Source: Arcticibacter sp. (GTDB taxonomy: Bacteria > Bacteroidota > Bacteroidia > 2-12-FULL-35-15). From it: a stretch of DNA of 64,000 nt. The stretch covers positions 62,001-126,000 of the forward strand of contig JAJNQB010000018.1 in assembly GCA_021155045.1 (NCBI GenBank). Reading direction: 5' to 3'. The translations under genes and the position numbers were made by a program. The notes under the pieces were generated by a model. That model ran no database searches and was not told the DNA's origin. It worked only from the letters and a program-made list of their open reading frames with translations. Positions 55,645 to 63,611 of the stretch are shown in pieces (positions within the stretch are counted from its first letter, which is position 1; the number at the start of each line of letters is the position of its first letter).

Positions 55645-56676
55645 ATGGTAAAAATTGAAAAAATAACACAACCACTTTTTTTTATTGTATTAATAATAGC
55701 CTTATTAATTATTCTCAAAGGGTTCTTGATTCCGTTTTCGTTCGGGTTGTTAATTGCTTTAATTGTTTACCCTATCTGTAAAAAACTCGAAAATAAAAAA
55801 ATACCTCGCCCTATTGCTATTTTTATTTCAATTTTTTTTGTTGTATTTATTTTTTTTGGTATAATTTTAATATTTGTATGGCAACTCAATGTCCTAAATA
55901 AAGAGATTCCAGAATTAACAATAAAGTTAAACCAACTTTTATTAGATACACAAAACTGGATTGATACAACCTTTGGGTTATCAATGGTGGAGCAGAATAG
56001 CCTAATCACTAACACGGGTAAAAATTTGGTTTCTAATGTTGGGAAAGTTATTTCAGGATCGTTTTCTATGGCTACAGGAACACTTTTTAATCTTATTATT
56101 ATTCCTACATACTCTATATTAATTCTTTATTATAGAGGTATGTTGGTGAAATTTGTGAGTTCTTTTCTTGGAGTAAAATATAAAGAAAACTTACCTGTCA
56201 TATTATCTGAAACTATTACTGTTTATTTTAATTATATAAAAGGTATGCTGTTGGTTTATTTTATTGTTGGTATTTTAAACAGCATAGGACTTTTAATTTT
56301 AGGCGTTGAACACGCTATCATGTTTGGAATGGCATCAGCATTACTAACTATCATTCCTTATATTGGTATTTTAATTAGTTCTATTTTACCAATATCAATG
56401 GTGTGGATAGATAAAGGAAATATCTTATATCCATTAGGGGTAATAGGCGTGTTTTCAATTGTTCAATTTCTTGAAGGTAACATTATTTCTCCTTACATAG
56501 TTGGAAAGCAATTAGGCATTAATGCGTTTGTTTCCATCACTGCAATTTTCTTGGGAGGATTAATTTGGGGATTTTCGGGAATGATTTTATTTCTACCATT
56601 TGTAGCAATTTTAAAAATTATTTCGGGTCATGTTGATACTTTAAAACCAATTCATTTATTTCTTAAAACCCCTTAA
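55645..56676 (+). CDS. AI-2E family transporter (TqsA/PerM-like)
   Basis: 343 residues, about seven helices. N-terminal IPFSFGLLIALIVYPICKKLE, the GMLLVYFIVGILNSIGL stretch and the C-terminal GGLIWGFSGMILFLPFVAILK (given as LIWGFSGMILFLPFVA) are the AI-2E family pattern. Such proteins have been linked to autoinducer-2 export or ion/proton movement. It ends the upstream unit of the stress cluster; a 232-bp gap follows. Confidence 0.85.
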   Translation: MVKIEKITQPLFFIVLIIALLIILKGFLIPFSFGLLIALIVYPICKKLENKKIPRPIAIFISIFFVVFIFFGIILIFVWQLNVLNKEIPELTIKLNQLLLDTQNWIDTTFGLSMVEQNSLITNTGKNLVSNVGKVISGSFSMATGTLFNLIIIPTYSILILYYRGMLVKFVSSFLGVKYKENLPVILSETITVYFNYIKGMLLVYFIVGILNSIGLLILGVEHAIMFGMASALLTIIPYIGILISSILPISMVWIDKGNILYPLGVIGVFSIVQFLEGNIISPYIVGKQLGINAFVSITAIFLGGLIWGFSGMILFLPFVAILKIISGHVDTLKPIHLFLKTP

Positions 56677-56702
56677 TTGTAATGATATAAATTTCCCTAT
56701 TT

Positions 56703-56723
56703 ATGGTTGATTCAATCAACCAT
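56703..56723. promoter_or_regulatory. 21-bp perfect palindrome before the P-type ATPase
   Basis: Arms ATGGTTGATT and AATCAACCAT are exact reverse complements around a single C. It lies 185 bp upstream of the ATPase gene and 27 bp after the AI-2E gene. No T tract follows. It resembles the TTGAT..ATCAA operator at 40089-40111 and could be an operator. Confidence 0.4.
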
Positions 56724-56908
56724 CAGTGGCATTAAATAAAAAATAGCATGAAAAAAAGCACTTAGAAAGAACTATAGCAAAAAAATAATAAAAAATGTTT
56801 CATAAGTGATGGTATTTATTGGACTCCTCACGAAGAATAAATACATTTAAAGCAAGTTAACTAACAAATTTTACAAAAGAGAATATATTTAAAATCAAAT
56901 TACCTGAA

Positions 56909-59491
56909 ATGAATTGGCACTTATTACCAATAACAGAAATAACACAGTTATTAAACACTGGCCAATCGGGCATTAGTAACTTAACCGTTAAACAACGCCT
57001 AATTGAATACGGAAAAAATCAATTGGAGGATAAAAAAAAGAAAACCATTTTTCAAATGGCACTTCATCAACTAACGGATTTTATGATCCTCATTCTTATT
57101 GCAGCAGCAATAATATCAGGCATTTTAGGAGACGTAACCGATACTGTGATTATTTTTGTAATAATTATTATGAATGCTGCTGTTGGTTTAATACAGGAGT
57201 ATCGTGCCGAAAAAGCAATGGAGGCATTAAAAAATATGGCAGCAAGCAATGCCAAAGTAATACGTGAAGGTAGTACAGTTGAAATACCGGCAAGTAACTT
57301 GGTACCGGGTGATGTTATCGTTCTCGAAGCCGGAAATATTATACCTGCTGATATTCGTTTTTTCGAAACGCATCAAGTTAAAATAGATGAATCGGCTCTT
57401 ACAGGCGAGTCGCACAACGTTGAAAAAAATTCAGACGAATTACCTGATGGAGAGTACTCAATTGGAGATAGAATAAACATGGGCTTTAAAGGTACGTTTG
57501 TTACCAACGGTCGCGCACTTGCTTATATAACATCAACTGGTATGAACACCGAATTAGGCCGCATTGCAAAACTAATTCAAACCGATGAAAGTTCAACACC
57601 ATTACAAAAAAGATTAGCCGCCTTCGGAAAAAAATTATCGATTGCTATAATTACTATTTGCACTGTAGTATTTGTTGTTGGCTGGTTACAGGGCGAGAAT
57701 ATCTTAAGCATGTTACTTACTTCTATTTCGCTTGCAGTAGCTGCTATTCCAGAAGCATTGCCGGCATTGGTAACCATTGCTCTTGCATTTGGGGCCAAAC
57801 ACTTAGTGAAAAGCAATGCACTTATCCGTAAGCTTCCCGCTGTAGAAACGCTTGGTTCTGTTACGTATATCTGCACCGATAAAACAGGTACGCTTACCCT
57901 GAATAAAATGATGGTTCAGGAAGTATTTGAAACAAAAGATGTAGAATTGTTTGATGTCTTTTTTAATAAAAACACCTTAGTAAATGCAATGGCATTAAAT
58001 AATGATGTTTCACAAAACGGTGATAATAAATGGTTGGGAGACTCCACCGAAGTTGCATTAGTACAATACGCTTTTAATAAAAACAGTAAACGATTAGAGT
58101 TGGAAAAACTATTTCCAAGAGTTGCTGAGTTACCTTTTGATTCCACCAGAAAGTGCATGACAACATTTCATAAAATGGAAAATGGAATATTAGTTATTAC
58201 AAAAGGTGCAGTGGATGTATTATTGAATAAACTTGCAGCTAATCAAAAATTGCTCATTCCTGAATTTGAACTCAAAGTAAATGAGATGGCAGAGAAAGGC
58301 TATCGAGTGTTGGGCTATGCAATAAAAGTGCTTCCGTCTTTGCCTAATAAATTATACGCAAATGAAATAGAATCATCTTTAACGTTTATAGGTTTTGCAG
58401 GGATGATTGATCCGCCAAGGGAAGAAGCAAAACAAGCTGTTGCAGAATGTAAACAAGCAGGAATAATTCCTGTAATGATTACAGGCGACCATAAACTTAC
58501 TGCAAAATCCATTGCAAAACAATTAGGAATTATAACATCTGAAGATGATTTAATTTTGAGTGGCTCAGAGCTTTCTGCATTAACAGAAACTCAATTTGAA
58601 AATATAGTTGAAAAAGTGAGGGTTTATGCTCGTGTTAATCCCGAACAAAAATTAAAAATTATTAGTGCTTTACAAAAGCAACATCATTTTGTTGCTATGA
58701 CAGGCGATGGCGTAAATGATGCGCCAGCACTTAAAAATGCCGATATAGGCATTGCTATGGGTATAAATGGAACAGAAGTTTCAAAAGAAGCATCGCACAT
58801 GATTTTGCTTGATGATAATTTTGCTACAATTGTAGTTGCCGTAAAACATGGCCGTAAAATTTTCGATAATATTTTAAAATTTGTAAAATATATTATGACA
58901 GGGAATTCCAGTGAAATTTGGGCAATTTTTTTAGCTCCATTTTTTGGCTTACCTATTCCGCTTTTAGCTATTCATATACTGTGGATTAATCTTGTAACAG
59001 ATGGTTTACCGGGCTTAGCACTAGCTTCCGAACCCGCAGAGGAGAATATTATGAAACGACCACCACGAAATCCAAAACTGAATATTTTTGCCGAAGGTAT
59101 GGCAATACATATTTTATGGGTAGGTTTACTAATGGGTCTAGTAACACTTGCAATGCAGGCGTGGTCAATTCACAGTGGAAATTCTCATTGGCAAACGATG
59201 GCATTTACCACACTTTGTTTTAGCCAAATGGGCCACGTAATGGCTATGCGTTCCAATAAAGACTCGATTTTTAAAATCGGAATATTTTCAAACAAACCAT
59301 TATTAGGCGCTTTATTTTTAACGTTTTTACTTCAATTAATGATAATTTATATGCCATTTTTCAATGATATATTTAAAACACAACCGCTTACAGTTTACGA
59401 ATTAGGAATAACCATAGCTATTTCAAGTATTGTGTTTTGGGCAGTAGAAATTGAAAAATTGGTAAAAAGAAATAGAAAAATAAATAAATAA
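56909..59491 (+). CDS. P2-type cation-transporting ATPase, CtpF-like
   Basis: 860 residues. N-terminal cation ATPase domain, TGES (ALTGES), phosphorylation motif DKTGTLT (Asp near 324), the hinge GDGVNDAPAL and the transport-helix motifs PEALPAL (TM4) and NLVTDGLPGLALASEP (TM6). The latter places it with P2 (Ca2+/Na+/PMR1-like) pumps; CtpF, a DosR-regulon member, is of this type. The transported ion cannot be decided. It starts the last operon of the cluster; the next gene begins one base after the stop. Confidence 0.92.
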   Translation: MNWHLLPITEITQLLNTGQSGISNLTVKQRLIEYGKNQLEDKKKKTIFQMALHQLTDFMILILIAAAIISGILGDVTDTVIIFVIIIMNAAVGLIQEYRAEKAMEALKNMAASNAKVIREGSTVEIPASNLVPGDVIVLEAGNIIPADIRFFETHQVKIDESALTGESHNVEKNSDELPDGEYSIGDRINMGFKGTFVTNGRALAYITSTGMNTELGRIAKLIQTDESSTPLQKRLAAFGKKLSIAIITICTVVFVVGWLQGENILSMLLTSISLAVAAIPEALPALVTIALAFGAKHLVKSNALIRKLPAVETLGSVTYICTDKTGTLTLNKMMVQEVFETKDVELFDVFFNKNTLVNAMALNNDVSQNGDNKWLGDSTEVALVQYAFNKNSKRLELEKLFPRVAELPFDSTRKCMTTFHKMENGILVITKGAVDVLLNKLAANQKLLIPEFELKVNEMAEKGYRVLGYAIKVLPSLPNKLYANEIESSLTFIGFAGMIDPPREEAKQAVAECKQAGIIPVMITGDHKLTAKSIAKQLGIITSEDDLILSGSELSALTETQFENIVEKVRVYARVNPEQKLKIISALQKQHHFVAMTGDGVNDAPALKNADIGIAMGINGTEVSKEASHMILLDDNFATIVVAVKHGRKIFDNILKFVKYIMTGNSSEIWAIFLAPFFGLPIPLLAIHILWINLVTDGLPGLALASEPAEENIMKRPPRNPKLNIFAEGMAIHILWVGLLMGLVTLAMQAWSIHSGNSHWQTMAFTTLCFSQMGHVMAMRSNKDSIFKIGIFSNKPLLGALFLTFLLQLMIIYMPFFNDIFKTQPLTVYELGITIAISSIVFWAVEIEKLVKRNRKINK

Positions 59492-59492
59492 A

Positions 59493-60866
59493 ATGAAAAA
59501 TAAAGTAGAAGAAATATCAGTACAATTTTTGGGTGCGGCAGGAACAGTTACAGGTTCAAAATATCTGATAACCGCATACAACAAAAAAATATTAGTCGAC
59601 TGTGGGTTGTTTCAAGGGTTAAAAAAACTTCGGTCTTTAAATTGGGAAGAATTTGCTATTAATCCACTAAAAATTGATGTAGTATTACTAACCCATGGTC
59701 ATCTTGACCACGTAGGTTATTTACCAAAATTAGTAAGGCATGGGTTTAAAAGCCCGATATTAGGCACTGCTCCAACGTTACAAATAACAAAAATAATTTT
59801 AGAAGATAGTGCAAAAATACAAGAAGAAGAAGCTGAAAGAGCCAATCGCTTCAAATACTCTAAACATAAAATCGCAAAGCCATTATATACTTTAAAAGAT
59901 GCTGAAGCCATTCAAAAATATTTTAAACCTCAAAAATTAAATGAATGGATTGTTATTGCTGATAATATTTCTGTTCGTTTTCGCTATAACGGACACATTA
60001 TAGGAGCAACATTTATTGAGTTGAAAATAGGCAAAAAAACACTTGTTTTTTCGGGAGACATAGGTAGAGAAAATGATGTATTATTATATCCACCCGAAAA
60101 ACCCGAACAGGCTGATTATTTATTTATTGAATCAACGTATGGCAACAGGCTTCATGTAAAAAATCCCGAACAACAATTAACGGAAATTATACAAAAGGCA
60201 GCAAAGCAAAACGGGACAATAATAATTCCAAGTTTTGCCGTAGAAAGAGCTCAAGCACTTATGTATATTTTATGGAAATTAAAAAAAGAAAAAGTAATTC
60301 CAAATATTCCAATATACATGGATAGTCCAATGGGAAAAAACGTATTAGATGTTTTTCAAATGAACACGGAATGGCACAAACTGCCAATAAATGAATGTAT
60401 TAAAATGTGTAAGGATATAACCTTAGTTAAAACAATTCAAGATACATTAAAATTAACCAAAGATAAATCTTCAAAAATTATTATAGCTGGAGGTGGCATG
60501 GGTACAGGCGGTAGGGTTCTAACTTATTTTCAAAATTTTCTTGGCGATACTAAAGCTACAATTCTGTTGGTAGGCTATCAGGCAGAAGGAACCAGAGGAA
60601 GGCAGCTTCTTGAAGGAGCATTAGAAATTAAATTGTACGGAAAATACTATAGTGTAAAATCAACAATTGAAAATATACAAGGGCTTTCTGCACACGCTGA
60701 TCAGCGAGAACTTTTAAATTGGGTTAAAAAAATAAAAAGAAAACCAAAAAAAGTATTTATTATACATGGAGAACCTACGGCTGCGGATGCTTTTAGGGTA
60801 AAACTTGAAACTGAGTTGGGATGGGATTGTATCATTCCCGAACTAAACCAAATAGAAACATTTTAA
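59493..60866 (+). CDS. Beta-CASP metallo-beta-lactamase ribonuclease
   Basis: 457 residues. MBL zinc motif LTHGHLDHVG (near 67), HIIGA and a Cap domain, then the beta-CASP region with SFAVERAQALMYILW, GGGMGTGGRV and SAHADQRELL. These belong to the CPSF-73/RNase J/YSH1 group of RNA-processing enzymes. It could change RNA stability under stress, an inference. Coupled to the ATPase (1-bp gap). Confidence 0.9.
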   Translation: MKNKVEEISVQFLGAAGTVTGSKYLITAYNKKILVDCGLFQGLKKLRSLNWEEFAINPLKIDVVLLTHGHLDHVGYLPKLVRHGFKSPILGTAPTLQITKIILEDSAKIQEEEAERANRFKYSKHKIAKPLYTLKDAEAIQKYFKPQKLNEWIVIADNISVRFRYNGHIIGATFIELKIGKKTLVFSGDIGRENDVLLYPPEKPEQADYLFIESTYGNRLHVKNPEQQLTEIIQKAAKQNGTIIIPSFAVERAQALMYILWKLKKEKVIPNIPIYMDSPMGKNVLDVFQMNTEWHKLPINECIKMCKDITLVKTIQDTLKLTKDKSSKIIIAGGGMGTGGRVLTYFQNFLGDTKATILLVGYQAEGTRGRQLLEGALEIKLYGKYYSVKSTIENIQGLSAHADQRELLNWVKKIKRKPKKVFIIHGEPTAADAFRVKLETELGWDCIIPELNQIETF

Positions 60867-60878
60867 ACACCACATTAA

Positions 60879-61811
60879 ATGAAAATTGTAACATTAACCT
60901 TAAATCCTGCATTAGATAAAAGTGCAAAAGTAGATGGTATTATAACCGAACATAAATTAAAATGCCACACAATAAGTTACCAAGCAGGCGGTGGCGGAAT
61001 TAATGTTTCGAGGGTTTTAAACAGGCTAGGCCTTGCAAGTAATTGTGTTTTTCCGTTTGGTGGCGATAATGGTTTGCGGTTAAAAGAATTATTGATAAAA
61101 GAATCTCTTGATATAAAATCAATTCCAATTCAAGCATGGACTAGAGAAAATTTATCGGTAGTTGATACACAAAGTGGGCAACAATATCGTTTTGGAATGC
61201 CCGGTAATACTTTAAGAGAGTCGGAATTAATTGAATTGGAAACACTTTTAGAAATAACGCTTAGTGATGAAGATATTTTTGTTTTGAGTGGTAGTTTAGC
61301 TGAAAATATGGAGGCAACTTATTATACTAAAATAATAAAAAGTTTAGAGCGAAAAAATATAAAAATTGTACTTGACACTTCAGGCTCTGGATTAAAAGAA
61401 ACGCTTAAAGAAAATATTTATTTAATAAAACCTAACCAACGCGAATTGGCTCAACTTGCAGGAGCAGACTTTTTATCAAAGTTAGAGCAAGAGGAATTTG
61501 CTTTAAATTTAATTAAAACAAAAAAAATAAAGTATGTAGTTGTGTCATTAGGAAATAAGGGAGCTTTTATTGCCTCAAACGAAGGGGTAATTTATCAATC
61601 CCCTCCATCTGTTATTGTAAAAAGTACTATTGGAGCGGGCGATAGCATGGTTGCTGGGTTGGTTTATTCAATTTTAAATAATTATTCTCCACATATGATG
61701 CTTAAATGGGGTATAGCTTGTGGCGTTGCGGCAACAATGAGTGAAGGAACAGATTTGGCTCATAAAGAAAATATTGAAAAAGTATTTACAATGCTTAATA
61801 ACAAAAAGTAA
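60879..61811 (+). CDS. PfkB-family phosphofructokinase (1-PFK/6-PFK type)
   Basis: 310 residues, ribokinase-like. GGGGINVSRVLNRLG (substrate region), KPNQRELAQLAGADFL, and the anion-hole/catalytic GAGDSMVAGL (near 253). Belongs with FruK/LacC/PfkB. Sugar-phosphate specificity (fructose-6-P, fructose-1-P or tagatose-6-P) is uncertain. M. tuberculosis PfkB (Rv2029c) is a DosR-regulon member. Overlaps the next gene by 1 bp. Confidence 0.88.
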   Translation: MKIVTLTLNPALDKSAKVDGIITEHKLKCHTISYQAGGGGINVSRVLNRLGLASNCVFPFGGDNGLRLKELLIKESLDIKSIPIQAWTRENLSVVDTQSGQQYRFGMPGNTLRESELIELETLLEITLSDEDIFVLSGSLAENMEATYYTKIIKSLERKNIKIVLDTSGSGLKETLKENIYLIKPNQRELAQLAGADFLSKLEQEEFALNLIKTKKIKYVVVSLGNKGAFIASNEGVIYQSPPSVIVKSTIGAGDSMVAGLVYSILNNYSPHMMLKWGIACGVAATMSEGTDLAHKENIEKVFTMLNNKK

Positions 61812-62680
61812 TGGGTTTAAAACACAAAATAGTTGTAACAAAAGCTTCGGGTTTAAAAGAACCTTTTTCTATTAAAAAATTGCGCAATTCCTTAGCAAGC
61901 GCAAATGCTACATCTGTTGAAATCAATTCAATTATAGAATCGTTGTTGCCAAAATTATATGAAGGCATAAGTACTAAAAAAATTTATAGCGAAGCATTCC
62001 GTTTACTTCGCAGGCAATCAAAACCGCATGCTGCACGTTATTACTTAAAAAAGGGTATTATGGAGTTAGGTCCATCTGGTTTTCCGTTTGAAAAATTTGT
62101 TGGCGAACTTTTTAAACATTTAGGTTACGCTGTGCAAGTTGGTAAAATAGTACAGGGTAAATGTGTAACTCACGAAATTGATGTAATGGCCGAAAAAGAA
62201 AATGAGATTATTCTTATGGAATGTAAATATCGAAATCAACCCGGTATTAATGTAGATGTAAAAACGCCACTTTACATTAATTCAAGATTTGAAGATGTTT
62301 TAGCTAATGGTTTACTTAAAAATACAGAGAATAAATTTGCAGGATGGATTACTACAAATGCCAAATTTACAACAGATGCCATTGATTATGGACGTTGTAA
62401 AGGGCTGAATTTACTTAGTTGGGATTACCCACATAACAAAGCGCTGAAAGATTTTATAGATAATTCAGGATTATTTCCATTAACCTGTCTTACTACTCTT
62501 ACACGGCAGGAAAAACAGTGGTTACTTGCAAAAGACCATGTGCTTGTAAGAGATATTTTCGACAATAAAAACCTGCTACTTAAAGCTGGCGTTAAAGAAA
62601 ATAGATTAAAATATGTTTATGAAGAAGGTTTAAAATTATGCTGTAATAATAATAATAATAATAATAATAAAACAAATTAA
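61811..62680 (+). CDS. ATP-cone + PD-(D/E)XK nuclease-like protein
   Basis: 289 residues. N-terminal ATP-cone (about 5-95; VVTKASGLKEPFSIKKLRNSL, an allosteric nucleotide-binding module) and a C-terminal restriction-endonuclease-like region with HEIDVMAEKENEIILMECK (shown as HEIDVMAEKEN / LMECKYRN), giving the PD-(D/E)XK residues Asp ~121, Glu ~136, Lys ~138. It may be a nucleotide-sensing nuclease. It ends in a run of asparagines from an AAT repeat. It is the last intact island gene. Confidence 0.75.
   Translation: MGLKHKIVVTKASGLKEPFSIKKLRNSLASANATSVEINSIIESLLPKLYEGISTKKIYSEAFRLLRRQSKPHAARYYLKKGIMELGPSGFPFEKFVGELFKHLGYAVQVGKIVQGKCVTHEIDVMAEKENEIILMECKYRNQPGINVDVKTPLYINSRFEDVLANGLLKNTENKFAGWITTNAKFTTDAIDYGRCKGLNLLSWDYPHNKALKDFIDNSGLFPLTCLTTLTRQEKQWLLAKDHVLVRDIFDNKNLLLKAGVKENRLKYVYEEGLKLCCNNNNNNNNKTN
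62645..62668 (+). repeat. (AAT)8 microsatellite
   Basis: Eight AAT triplets coding for eight asparagines at the C-terminus of the ATP-cone protein; length changes keep the frame but alter the tail. Confidence 0.9.
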
Positions 62681-62686
62681 AACAAT

Positions 62687-62821
62687 ATGGAAAAAGGATT
62701 AACCTCTTCGGAAGTTGAACTTAAATTAAGACAACATGGGTATAATGAATTGGCGAGCTCAAAGCCCAAGAACATTCTACTAATTGCATTACCAAAAGGC
62801 AGCATCAAACACATCTATTGA
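62687..62821 (+). pseudogene. P-type ATPase N-terminal fragment
   Basis: 44-codon frame MEKGLTSSEVELKLRQHGYN then ELASSKPKNILLI, the typical N-terminal cation-ATPase domain (GLTSSEVE.RL...GYNEL). It stops with TGA after about 44 residues. The sequence is unlike the intact ATPase at 56909, so it is the remnant of a second pump. No further frames of the enzyme follow. Confidence 0.75.
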
Positions 62822-62880
62822 CACCGACTTCAAAGACAACTAAATAACATCGTTGTTTTAACAAGAACACCAGCACCTAA

Positions 62881-63114
62881 CAGCAAAATAAATGCGGGCA
62901 TTCTGCAATTGAACTTGAAAAAGTAACTATTTCTAACTTAACTGGTTCAAACTTGAAATTTGTAAATAATATTGCAAAACAAAATGTTCAATTAGTCATA
63001 TCACGAATCAGAAAAGAAAGCACATTAATAAATGCCCTTGAAAATGAAGGTAAAATAGAAATTGTTGGAGGTATTTATAATATTGAAACTGGAACGGTAG
63101 AATTCTTTGATTAA
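62881..63114 (+). pseudogene. Beta-carbonic anhydrase C-terminal fragment
   Basis: A 77-codon frame without a start. It contains CGHSAIELEKVTISNLTG, near the GH..CGA / NLT region of beta-carbonic anhydrases, and ends NALENEGKIEIVGGIYNIET then GTVEFFD, as their C-termini (..GEI.IVGA.YD..TG.V.F). The N-terminal half and catalytic residues are lost. Decayed gene. Confidence 0.65.
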
Positions 63115-63238
63115 GAAAAATCTTCCTCTTGTAGAAGTCTTTTAGCAGGAATTCTTATTCCTTTTAGATATCGGGAGTGAAGAAATTTAAGGGAGCGAAT
63201 AACGATAATTCAAGATTTCATTAGGTTTTACGCTAAAA

Positions 63239-63257
63239 TTACCGTAAAATACGATAA
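63239..63257 (+). repeat. Exact copy of the island motif TTACCGTAAAATACGATAA
   Basis: Identical, base for base (19 of 19), to the minus strand of 41072-41090, more than 22 kb away. It lies at the tentative right end of the island, preceded by a related half-motif (TTTTACGCTAAAA). Confidence 0.8.
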
Positions 63258-63512
63258 CAGCCCTTATTCTTGCCCAACCCTAAACACCTTGCAGAAATGA
63301 CTTATCGCTCTTAAATCAGTTAAAAATCGCTGAATTTGGGCTTCTTTAAGTTCTTCAAGGTTTTCATAGGAAATTTGGTTCGAACAGGGTAAATTTGAGC
63401 CCGCAAAACAAAAATTATACTGAAAAAATTTCAGAATATTGCTTTTCAACCATATCCAAAATTTCAATAATTTCTTCGTAAGCGTATAGTTGCTAATTTT
63501 AAGTTAGTATCC

Positions 63513-63611
63513 TCACAAACAAAAATCGTTTCGTAAAATTTCTTTTGCGAGGCGCTTTACACTATTGTTAAAAAGGTTATACAGTTTCAATAAATCGACT
63601 CCTTTTCTCAT
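63513..63611 (-). CDS. Possible small protein after LytTR regulator
   Basis: A 32-codon frame starting ATG, overlapping the stop of the LytTR gene by 3 bases (ATGA). It begins MRKGVDLLKLYNLFNNSVKR. The ATGA junction suggests coupling, but the peptide is short and unrecognised and later sequence on the same strand is interrupted by stops, so it could be the start of a decayed gene. Confidence 0.3.
   Translation of the reverse strand: MRKGVDLLKLYNLFNNSVKRLAKEILRNDFCL

Larger units (their letters stand above)
38185..63258. mobile_element. Genomic island integrated at tRNA-Ser (right end uncertain)
   Basis: Left border: the 3' end of tRNA-Ser(GGA), with a serine recombinase gene starting immediately and reading back toward the tRNA. 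Content: recombinase and four accessory genes (38.2-42.1 kb) followed by about 20 kb of stress and energy-metabolism cargo with a P-type ATPase, USPs and others. Right border: tentatively near 63,258, after gene remnants and a motif shared with the left module. No repeat of the tRNA 3' end is visible on the right, which is acceptable because serine integrases use very short cores. No conjugation genes are seen, so it is at most a mobilisable or passively transferred element, and it may extend beyond the window. Confidence 0.6.
62822..63607. other. Non-functional right end of island, no intact genes
   Basis: Apart from the carbonic anhydrase remnant this stretch has no convincing gene. A minus-strand open frame at about 63264-63467 has no recognisable sequence. 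It includes the exact 19-bp motif copy at 63239-63257 and looks like a border zone of decayed DNA. Confidence 0.5.

Noticed and set aside
63377..63402. TTCGAAC-containing stretch considered as copy of the tRNA 3' end (attR)
   Set aside because: Only GGTTCGAA matches the T arm; the flanking bases do not pair or match the tRNA acceptor arm.
63264..63467. Minus-strand open frame of 67 codons near the right end
   Set aside because: No family pattern, no coupling to a gene, neighbouring sequence full of stops.
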